Positions 1 through 6,675 of a stretch of 16,054 nt of DNA are shown piece after piece; within the stretch, counting starts at the first letter, position 1, and each line of letters begins with the position of its first letter. The position numbers and the translations under genes were made by a program. The notes under the pieces were generated by a model. That model was not told the DNA's origin. It saw only the letters and a program-made list of their open reading frames with translations, and did no database searches. The DNA is from an uncultured Clostridia bacterium (GTDB lineage: Bacteria; Bacillota; Clostridia; TANB77; CAG-508): contig CANRFS010000017.1 of the NCBI GenBank assembly GCA_947629965.1, positions 1-16,054 on the forward strand. Reading direction: 5' to 3'.

Positions 1-212
1 CTTATATATTCTAATTTTGTATTATCTGAATAAATTTCTAAAGTGAGTGCTGCAATTTCAGTATTATCAATATTTATGCTTATATTGATTTCTTCATCTT
101 TTTCAATTACTGATTTATCTGATATTATTTGCATATTAGTTTTTGCAAGACTCATATTGCAGATGAATAATATCAAAATAAATAATATAAAAAATGTTAT
201 AAATTTTTTCAT
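1..212 (-). CDS. Secreted cohesin-like protein, N-terminal part only (runs off the window)
   Basis: The first 70 codons of a minus-strand gene that continues beyond position 1. The ATG is at 212-210. The product begins MKKF, followed by a long hydrophobic stretch (about residues 4-22) ending near SLAK, which looks like a signal peptide. The exported part then begins with a serine/lysine segment and an acidic beta-strand pattern (SVIEKDEEINISINIDN, then EIAALTLEIYSDN). This resembles the start of a cohesin or related Ig-like domain, in which a sharp turn precedes an A-x-T-L-E-I-like strand. The gene starts 22 bases after the stop of the dockerin-bearing glucosaminidase, with GGAG upstream, so it probably belongs to the same operon. 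A cohesin next to a dockerin makes sense, but with only about 48 mature residues visible the family is a guess. The existence of the gene is secure. Confidence 0.7.
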   Translation of the reverse strand, partial: MKKFITFFILFILILFICNMSLAKTNMQIISDKSVIEKDEEINISINIDNTEIAALTLEIYSDNTKLEYI

Positions 213-234
213 AAAATTTCTTCTTTACACTCCT

Positions 235-2482
235 TTATTGTTCTATTAGTTGTAAATCTAAGATATGTCTTTGGATGATAAGTAAATCCAAAGATGATGG
301 ATTTTTTCCATTTCTATTAATGTTTCCTGCTTTTAATGCAGGACCATTTAATATTTCTATTTCTAATATATGCCTTTGCAAAACTAATAAGTCTACACTG
401 TTTATTTTTCCGTCACCGTTTACGTCTCCATATATAATAATTTCATATTCCATTTTTATTACTCCGTTTTCATCTATTATTTTAATTATAGAGCCTGTTC
501 CTATACTTTTTTCATCTGATAATAGTTCTCCTTTGTTATTATATATTTCTATTCTATATTTGGTTGTAATTAATTCTTTAACTCTTTTTACACTAATATC
601 GTTAATATCCCAACCTGTTACTTCATTTAAATTTACTTTTAAACTTTTATCAAAGATTATTTCATCTTCTGTAAGTTTTGGAAGAACTTCTACTGCTATT
701 TGCTTTGTAATATTTGACTCTTCTGTTTGCACTGTTATTTTAGTATTTCCTTGGTTTATTGCTGTTATTATTCCAGTTTCATCTACATCTGCAATATTCT
801 TATCCTCCGGAGAAAATATAACTTTTTTATTACTTGCATCATCTGGAAGAACTACTGGTTTTGCTTCAAATTTATCTCCAACTTGAATAACTAATTTTTC
901 TTTATCTAGAACTAAATCTGTTACTTTACTATAAACTTGTATTTTTATTTCTGAAGAAGACACATCATTTAATTTAGATTTTACTTTTATGCTTGTTTCT
1001 CCTCCTTTTAGGGCTAATATATTTCCTGAGCTATCTACTGTTGCTACACTTGTATTGCTAGATATAAATTCTATTGGTAGATTTTTTGCTTCTTCTGGTA
1101 ATATTTCTACATTTAGTTTTTTGCTTTCTCCTTTATTTATTACATTATTATCTATTGATACATTAATTTGTTTTATTTGAACATCTGGAAGTGATACCAA
1201 ATATTCATGAAAAACATAGCCAATTATTCCGTTAGATAATTTGACCTTGTCCCATAAATCTCCAGACTGTTTTCCTTTTGCAATTCTTGTCATTATTTCT
1301 GACCTGTCTACAGATGTTATAACTTCATAAGAAGTAGATGGACCTGTTCTTACATTTAAGGTACTACTTACATCTGCATATACTCTTGTATTATCAGATT
1401 TAAAATCAGTTTCTAAAATATTTGGATTTTCTGTAAATGAATCTGGCATATTGTTATATACGGGAATTATGAAAGATATTGCATCATTTATCATACCTGT
1501 TTTTGAGTATCCATCATAGATTAATTTTGATTCACTATATGGGGCGAGTACATTTGTCATATATTGATGCCAAAATAATCCGGTTACCGCTGTTTGTTAC
1601 ATGAAATTTTTGCAAGTAGATATTGTTTTGACCTATATTAATATAGCTAGAGCCTATAAAAATTCCTCCACCAGTAATTGCTTTTTCTTTTGTATTCCAT
1701 GGAATCAAATATTTATTTTTTGTTTCTGCACTTGCACCTTTTCCGTCTTTTGCATATTGAAGTCCGTTTTTAATTGCACCCATAGGTTCTGAGGAACTTG
1801 TTGCGCCTATGTTATAGAAATTATACAAACCTTTATATCCTTCAACATCACCACTAATAGATTTATGTGATAAAAATGGTCCTACTTCTTGTTTTATTCT
1901 TGAGGCTAAATGATAACTACTTACTTTTGATGTTTTTCCTGCAGATAATATAAGGTCAGAATATTTTTTTGTCATTGTAATTTTTTTACCATTGCTATCT
2001 AAATAATCGACTATTTTATTGTAAAATTCTGTTCCATATAATATTTTTTCTATTCCTTGTGTGTTATTTGTTATTTCATCATAGGATAAGCCTTCAAATT
2101 GTAAAATTCTCACTTCATTTAAAAAATTTCTAGGATCCATTGCAAATTCCACAGCTCGTCTTGATGAGTCTACCCAACCTGCATCTACTTCTACGTTATA
2201 TTTACCAGATGCTGTGTTTTTCCATCTATCTGAATAGCTCTTGGGAACTAAATTTTTACCAAATTGATTTTCGCTATCTATTACATATTTCCAGTCTAGG
2301 TCTGTGTATAATGCTGCAAAAGTCCAGTTGGGATGCCTTTTTTGTAGTTCTTGCAGATATGGTTTATAAGTATCAGGGAAGTTTTGTATTCCTTCTTTTT
2401 TTTGCACACAATAACTAATATTACATAAAAATATAATTATAAAAAAAGAAATTATAGAAATTATTATTTTTATATGCTTCAT
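235..2482 (-). CDS. Secreted GH73-type glucosaminidase with SH3, two Big_2 and dockerin modules; read through a +1 shift at CGGA
   Basis: A 748-residue product if the C at 1582 is skipped (300 codons, then Gly301 and 447 more). Residues 1-25 form a signal peptide. Residues about 30-310 form a mannosyl-glycoprotein endo-beta-N-acetylglucosaminidase-like domain (GH73 group) expected to cut peptidoglycan glycan chains; RIKQEVGP carries a likely catalytic Glu. The restored motif GLFWHQYMTN spans the shift. Next come an SH3_3 wall-binding domain (LNVRTGPSTSYEV), two Big_2 Ig-like repeats (GWxxx/VATVD-type signatures) and a dockerin at about 684-748. The first dockerin repeat, GDVNGDGKINSVDLL, is canonical; in the second, several calcium-ligand Asp are Asn. 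In frame zero the protein would stop 16 codons after CGG and lose all C-terminal modules. The ATG lies 2 bases after the sortase stop, with AAAGGAA upstream. The enzyme probably docks on the cohesin-like wall protein upstream in the operon. Confidence 0.88.
1579..1582 (-). other. CGGA +1 frameshift site in the glucosaminidase gene
   Basis: Read on the minus strand: GGT AAC CGGA TTA TTT TGG CAT. Reading CGG as a triplet gives N-R-I-I-L and a stop 16 codons later. Skipping the C at 1582 gives N-G-L-F-W-H-Q-Y-M-T-N, the expected end of a glucosaminidase domain, and joins a 300-codon frame to a 449-codon frame. Confidence 0.88.
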
Positions 2483-2484
2483 AC

Positions 2485-3096
2485 TTAACTATTTCCTTTC
2501 TCAACAGCTTTAATAATTAATCTGGTATTCGAATAATTTACACATGTAATTAATGTTACGATTCTTTTTCCATTTGTTTCTTGATTTAATGAAGCTGTGT
2601 TTTCTGGTTTTACTTTATATATGTCATAAATAGTATAAGTATATTTTCCATTTTTATTATCTAATAATTCAAATTCATCTCCAATTGATAAATTTATTAA
2701 ATCATAAAACATGTTATCTTTTTTGTAATTATGACCAGTTATACAAAAATTACCAATTTCGTTTGCATCTGGTCCCCAAAATTTTGTAGGAGATAAATCC
2801 ATAGCTTGCTTGCTATATTCTTTTAAAATATAGGTTTCTAAATTTATTTTAGGTATTACAAGTTTTGCCGAGACTTCATATCCTGAATAAGTACTTTGAA
2901 TATTTACTTTTTCTTTTACTTCTTCCTCATTTGCTGTTCTTTCAACTTGAACCTCGGCTTTTTCAGTTTCTTTTAATTTGATTTTATTTTCTTTGTAAAT
3001 TCCTATAAGTACGTAAAAAATGATAAATAAACATATAAATACAATTAAAAAAGTTATTAAAATTTTTGTTTTACTTTTTCTCCTTTCAGTTTTCAC
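2485..3096 (-). CDS. Class D-type sortase
   Basis: A 203-residue membrane-anchored transpeptidase. A basic N-terminus is followed by one membrane segment (residues 11-33), a charged linker (34-65) and the sortase beta-barrel. The catalytic triad is visible: His122 in ITGHN, Cys185 in TLITC and Arg192 in TRLIIKA. The short single-span layout and the TLxTC motif fit the class D/E sortases of Firmicutes. It should cleave LPXTG-type signals between Thr and Gly and join the protein to the wall. The obvious substrate is the LPKTG protein encoded just upstream. The start is GTG at 3096, chosen because AGGAG lies 10 bases before it and no nearby ATG precedes the membrane segment. The stop is 2 bases from the glucosaminidase ATG, so the two are probably cotranslated. 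Confidence 0.92.
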   Translation of the reverse strand: MKTERRKSKTKILITFLIVFICLFIIFYVLIGIYKENKIKLKETEKAEVQVERTANEEEVKEKVNIQSTYSGYEVSAKLVIPKINLETYILKEYSKQAMDLSPTKFWGPDANEIGNFCITGHNYKKDNMFYDLINLSIGDEFELLDNKNGKYTYTIYDIYKVKPENTASLNQETNGKRIVTLITCVNYSNTRLIIKAVEKGNS

Positions 3097-3129
3097 AAGA
3101 CTTTTGCTCCTATACTTAATTTATTATGT

Positions 3130-3162
3130 AAGTATGATTTCTTATTTTAAGAAATCATACTT
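3130..3162 (-). repeat. Perfect 15-bp inverted repeat between the LPKTG gene and the sortase gene
   Basis: Arms 3130-3144 and 3148-3162 (aagtatgatttctta and its complement) are separated by a 3-base loop. No T run follows on the minus strand, so this is more likely an mRNA processing or stability hairpin, or a weak attenuator, than a strong terminator. It would allow more expression of the surface protein than of the downstream sortase. Confidence 0.6.
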
Positions 3163-3166
3163 TATA

Positions 3167-4156
3167 TTAATCTTCTTTCTTTCTTAAATAGAAATATGAT
3201 GCAACAAAAATTACAAATAATAATGGTAAAACAATAAAGTATGCTGTGTTACCTGTTTTTGGAAGTGAAGTTGGTTCTTGTTTGTTTTCTGTTGTAGGTG
3301 CAGTTTGAGCATTTTCATCTTTTACAGTTATTTTAAAATCCTTACTTGCTATTACTTCATCAGATTTATCTCTGTTTATTAATTTTAATGTTATAGAATA
3401 ATCACCATTTCCACTAAATAAACCTTTTACATCTAATTTTTTCATTACATCTTTTCCACCAATGGCATCACCTGCATCGCTGCCCCATCCACTTTGAATA
3501 ATGTCATGTTCCATTTTATTTGAATCAATACCAGTTATTTTTACAGTTTCACCTTTTGGAGTAGTTGCTTCAGCAATAATTCTTGTATGTTCATAACTTC
3601 TACCCATTGCTGATGATACTAGTATTTGCATATCTTTTTCTTGGTTTTTTATAATATTTCCTGTATATTTTAAATCAATGTTATAATCTTCATATATTGG
3701 TTCTACCATTATTGATTTTGTAATTGGTACTGTTATCTCATCATAACTTGGTGAAGCGCTTGGTCCTGCAAGTCCATTTGCTGTTACTTTTAATTCTGTA
3801 GGATTTGATGTTGTTATTCCTTCCTTTGCTCTAAAAGTAACCGACATAGAGCTTCTAGGATTTGATCCACCTGTATCATCATGGAAAACTACTCTTACTC
3901 TAGATCCATTGTCATTTTGTGTTCCACCTTCAAAAGAATCATATTCCAATAACTTATTATCATAAGCTACATCTACTGTATATGCACCTAACTCTTTCCC
4001 AAAGTTTACAGTTATTTTAACTTTTTCTCCTGGATGAACTGTTTCTTTATCTACAGCTGTAGTTACGTTATCTAAAGTATCTGCGTATACATTAATAGAA
4101 AATGTTAGCAAAAATAAAACAACAAAAATTGAAATAATACTTACTATTTTTTTCAT
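3167..4156 (-). CDS. LPXTG wall-anchored cohesin-like surface protein
   Basis: A 329-residue protein with a signal peptide (1-25, ending VYA). A cohesin-like beta-sandwich covers about residues 28-150; signatures are VHPGEKVKITVNF, the strand LGAYTVDVAYDNKLLEYDSF and VTFRAKEGI. A second Ig-like region spans about 165-280. A C-terminal sorting signal follows: LPKTG at 298-302, a hydrophobic span and the tail RKKED. The cohesin strand order matches anchoring scaffoldins that hold dockerin-bearing enzymes. Because the dockerin-tailed glucosaminidase lies two genes downstream, this protein is the likely wall receptor. AGGAGG lies 10 bases before the ATG at 4156. The gene contains one CGG, in ATG TCG GTT, which is out of phase, and no frameshift. 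The general surface role is well supported; specific cohesin function is inferred from sequence pattern and context. Confidence 0.85.
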   Translation of the reverse strand: MKKIVSIISIFVVLFLLTFSINVYADTLDNVTTAVDKETVHPGEKVKITVNFGKELGAYTVDVAYDNKLLEYDSFEGGTQNDNGSRVRVVFHDDTGGSNPRSSMSVTFRAKEGITTSNPTELKVTANGLAGPSASPSYDEITVPITKSIMVEPIYEDYNIDLKYTGNIIKNQEKDMQILVSSAMGRSYEHTRIIAEATTPKGETVKITGIDSNKMEHDIIQSGWGSDAGDAIGGKDVMKKLDVKGLFSGNGDYSITLKLINRDKSDEVIASKDFKITVKDENAQTAPTTENKQEPTSLPKTGNTAYFIVLPLLFVIFVASYFYLRKKED

Positions 4157-4275
4157 AAAAAATTTTCCTCCTTTTTTTTATTTTATAGTAAATATTATGA
4201 CAATTTTTCTTGTTTTTAGTTTAGAAATTTTTTAAAGTTTAGGAAATTTTTTGTAAAAAAAGGCAAAGAAAAAAC
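4157..4275. other. AT-rich intergenic stretch, no gene seen
   Basis: This lies between the LPKTG gene and the pilin terminator. It contains the AGGAGG of the LPKTG gene and two imperfect copies of a gtttag(g)aaatttttt-like string at about 4219-4253. A TATAAA-like -10 is present at about 4180, but I see no convincing -35 at the right distance. The promoter of the surface operon is probably here but is not resolved. Confidence 0.4.
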
Positions 4276-4348
4276 TGAGCAAATTGAAGTGCACCCCAAA
4301 TATTAGACAAAAAATCTAATATTGGGAGGTGCACTTCAAATTTGCTCA
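4276..4348 (-). terminator. Long palindromic hairpin followed by T runs, terminator of the pilin-like gene
   Basis: Arms 4276-4307 and 4315-4348 pair over about 32 bases with one bulge and a few mismatches, around a 7-base A/T loop. Read on the minus strand, the stem is followed by GTTTTTTC and then a longer T run, as in an intrinsic terminator. The stem is unusually long for a terminator. The core GGTGCACTTCA / TGAAGTGCACC with TCTAATATT looks like abutted ends of an IS3-type insertion sequence, so it may be a domesticated IS end pair or a small palindromic element. The terminator role is well supported; the IS origin is from memory of family ends. Confidence 0.7.
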
Positions 4349-4450
4349 ATTTTATACAATTTACACTTTTTTACAACTTGTTATTTATACTTTCATCTTT
4401 TCAAAACAATTATATATTCATTGTCATTGGGTAACATTAAGCAAAGACAT

Positions 4451-5614
4451 TTATTTTTCAAGAGTGTAAGGATTATCCATTGTTCCATCTCCGCTTGCAA
4501 TCTTTAGTCCAGGCTCTAACAACACAACTGGTCTAAAGGCAAGTGTGGAAGACCTACAATATTTCGTCTTTCCGTCGTCACACAACGTGATAACTCGTTC
4601 ACCAGCACAATTTTCTAGTCGACTGTTTACGTACCTGATATAGAAGCTTGGACCTTGATACGTTCCGCTCTTCCAGACACGAGTCATACGGGAACACATC
4701 CAGAAGTCAGCACCTCTCAACAAATCCAAACTCTTGAGATTATTGAAATCAGTTAAATACCCATCGTCGCCCTCGCAGAAAGTTCTAGAATACGATTCCC
4801 ACTGAGCATCAGTGATTTCAAACGATGGCGTAGGATTAGGGTCACCAGAAAAATCCGGATCGCAACCGACACATCTAGCAGATTGAACGATTCCGTCATC
4901 CTTTATTACGTAATTTTCCGCTCTCGAATTTAACGTTTTAAAAACGTTATTATAGGAGCTTATCGCCATGTAGATTGTCGATGAACCCAAGGTAACCTTA
5001 GGAATATGCGGAGAATCGCCAGAACACTCAGAAATATCCGCAATTAGTTGTATACCATAGTCAGAGTTTGAATCATATAGTACTCTCCATAAATATCCAT
5101 TATAACTCACGTATGGACTTTTTTTCTCGGCTGTACTTGCACTTGAATTTGTTATTAATACTTCGTTTATAGGTATTTGTCGTTTTGTTCCTAACACTCC
5201 TCCATATATATCTATTAATGGTATATCACTGTATCCACCATATTCGTCTTTTAATGTTAATTTTACATCGTTTAATTCTTCGTCTGTCATTGTCGATATA
5301 TCTGGTATTTCTTTGAAATATTTTTCTAGTACTCCTTTTAACTGACTTCTTGTTATTTTGTCTCCTTCATTTTCTGCTTGTTTTGCTCCTGCATCTGTAC
5401 TTACCATATCTTTTACCATGCCTATCCTTGTTCCTCTTCTTGCTTCTTGAGCTTTGCCTATTAAGCCCCCATTTAATGCTACGCTTATTGTTACTGCTAC
5501 TAGGATTAACATTACTATTATTGTGATTATTAGAGCTATTAAAGTTATGCCTTTGGCATTAGAAGTTGGTGTTTGGAATTTGAAATTTGGTTTTTTACAT
5601 TTTTCTTGGTTCAT
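4451..5614 (-). CDS. Type IV pilin-like (pseudopilin) surface protein with a C-terminal RPVV domain of different base composition
   Basis: A 387-residue product. The ATG at 5614 was chosen because AAGGAG lies 10 bases upstream; the longer open frame upstream has no ribosome site. The 22-residue polar leader ends in KG and is followed by the hydrophobic helix ITLIALIITIIVMLILVA, the usual prepilin cleavage site and N-terminal helix. Mature position 5 is Ala, not the Glu of classical type IV pilins, as in many clostridial pilin-like proteins. A linker with lysine and acid residues follows, then from about residue 170 a domain opening PYVSYNGYLWRVLYD and closing FRPVVLLEPGLKIASGDG with DNPYTL. 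This end motif recurs in clostridial surface proteins of unknown function. About 4480-5050 has some 45% GC against 20-30% around it, suggesting exchange of the exposed domain. It probably acts at the cell surface in adhesion or pilus assembly; the exact role is unknown. Confidence 0.82.
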   Translation of the reverse strand: MNQEKCKKPNFKFQTPTSNAKGITLIALIITIIVMLILVAVTISVALNGGLIGKAQEARRGTRIGMVKDMVSTDAGAKQAENEGDKITRSQLKGVLEKYFKEIPDISTMTDEELNDVKLTLKDEYGGYSDIPLIDIYGGVLGTKRQIPINEVLITNSSASTAEKKSPYVSYNGYLWRVLYDSNSDYGIQLIADISECSGDSPHIPKVTLGSSTIYMAISSYNNVFKTLNSRAENYVIKDDGIVQSARCVGCDPDFSGDPNPTPSFEITDAQWESYSRTFCEGDDGYLTDFNNLKSLDLLRGADFWMCSRMTRVWKSGTYQGPSFYIRYVNSRLENCAGERVITLCDDGKTKYCRSSTLAFRPVVLLEPGLKIASGDGTMDNPYTLEK

Positions 5615-5748
5615 GTGTTTTTTTCTCCTTCTTTTGTTTTTTGATGGGCAGAAAGTCATGTCTGTCCCTACATGGTTTATAATGCTTTTTTGGAGCAGAT
5701 ATGAAATCCGCCCCTTATATTTTTATGTCGATTATAATTTACACATTT
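5615..5748 (-). promoter_or_regulatory. Structured 5' leader of the pilin-like gene
   Basis: The promoter sits about 130 bases before the start codon, leaving a leader of about 125 bases. On the minus strand it has a 9-bp hairpin, GGGGCGGAT-TTCAT-ATCTGCTCC (two G-U pairs), then a second region where GGGACAG can pair with TTTCTGCCC or form a smaller CATGT/ACATG hairpin. The GGGGCGGAT hairpin resembles short repeats scattered in clostridial genomes. It does not match a riboswitch I can name. Confidence 0.45.
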
Positions 5749-5777
5749 ATTATAATTATGCTTTTTCACTTTGTCAA
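5749..5777 (-). promoter_or_regulatory. Consensus sigma-A promoter of the pilin-like gene
   Basis: On the minus strand: TTGACA at 5777-5772, a 17-base spacer, then TATAAT at 5754-5749. Both hexamers are perfect, so strong housekeeping expression is expected. Confidence 0.85.
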
Positions 5778-5850
5778 TATTTTTGTCTTTAATTATTTTT
5801 TTAATTCATAATTTTTTTATTCAATATATTAATTTACATAGTTTTTTTAA

Positions 5851-5890
5851 AAAAGTGAAACCTAGCTTTTCTTAACTTTGTTTCACTTTT
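5851..5890 (-). terminator. Intrinsic terminator overlapping the end of the plsC-type gene
   Basis: The arms AAAAGTGAAAC and GTTTCACTTTT (5880-5890 and 5851-5861) flank an 18-base loop that holds the stop codon, and the minus-strand read ends in a run of six T. This closes the glycosyltransferase/acyltransferase unit. Confidence 0.75.
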
Positions 5891-6664
5891 CTTCTAATTT
5901 TTTCATATTTTATATATTCAATATTACTATTTCTGCTTCGCTCTACCATACAGTTATAAATAGTATCTCTTAACTCTTGCTGTGCTTCCTTTGGTGATAG
6001 TTTATCATTTGGAAAAAACGGTCCGTCTATATATGATATTATTTTTATTTTGTCATTATTTTTGCCATAAGCCTGATATGTATTCGTTATACAAAAAGAT
6101 GGTTTATTAAGTTTTACTGGATATTTAAATGATACTGCTTTAAATGGTCTTATTTTTGTATAATATGGCCAAATATGTGCTTCTGGATATATAGTAATGG
6201 AATAATTTTTATTTATCTTTTTTTCTATTTCATTTAAAAAATTTTTCATTGCTGTTTTGTTATCTGGAATTGGTATCGCTCCGAAGCATTTCTACAAGTG
6301 TTTTCATGCCTTTCATTGAAACATTTTCAGGATTAACAATTAAAAAATTTCTTTTTGGATAATTTGCAACACTTGGAATAAAAGTGTCTGCAAAAGCTTG
6401 AGTGTGATTTCCATATATAAAATATCCTGTGTTTTTGCATTTTTTAAAATTTTCTTTTCCTATATATTTTAACCTAAATTTTATTTTAGAATACAATACT
6501 TTAATTGGCATGCTTACTATATTTTGCACAATTAGAGAACAAAAATCCCATAAGGGATTTTTGTTATATCTATAATTTTCATCTATTATTCTTGGCTCTA
6601 TTTTTGCTTCAGAAAATTCATCATTTAATTCATCTTCATAATATATAACTTTTTTTGCTTCCAT
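5872..6664 (-). CDS. PlsC-type 1-acylglycerol-phosphate acyltransferase family protein; read through a +1 shift at CGGA
   Basis: A 263-residue product when the C at 6283 is skipped (127 codons, then Gly128 and 135 more). The family transfers an acyl chain to a lipid or glycolipid hydroxyl at the membrane. Motif I is YGNHTQAFAD, with His87 and Asp93 five residues apart; the classical spacing is four, so this is a variant subfamily. The restored motif MLGAIPIPDN is the conserved strand after motif II. Motif III is IYPEAHIWPYY and motif IV is the downstream proline-containing strand around KLNKPSF. In frame zero the protein would end 7 codons after the CGG and lose motif III. GAGG lies 4-5 bases before the ATG, and the gene starts 11 bases after the GT8-PlsC fusion stop. 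It probably acts with the two upstream genes on the same glycolipid, which is inference from context. Confidence 0.87.
6280..6283 (-). other. CGGA +1 frameshift site in the plsC-type gene
   Basis: Minus strand: GAA ATG CTT CGGA GCG ATA CCA ATT CCA. As a triplet, CGG gives L-R-S-D-T-N-S-R-stop. Skipping the C at 6283 gives M-L-G-A-I-P-I-P-D-N, the acyltransferase core strand, and opens 136 further codons up to the terminator. Confidence 0.9.
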
Positions 6665-6675
6665 AAAACCTCTTT

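Noticed and set aside
275..886. Plus-strand open frames, such as 275-886 and 12818-13243
   Set aside because: They lie opposite well-supported minus-strand genes, have hydrophobic low-complexity products typical of shadow frames in AT-rich DNA, and lack ribosome sites.
4451..5614. Target gene of a diversity-generating retroelement
   Set aside because: The C-terminal domain differs in composition, but there is no reverse transcriptase, template repeat or adenine-biased variable region in the window.
5615..5748. Cyclic di-GMP riboswitch in the pilin leader
   Set aside because: The leader has hairpins but lacks the conserved core sequences of the GEMM-type motifs.
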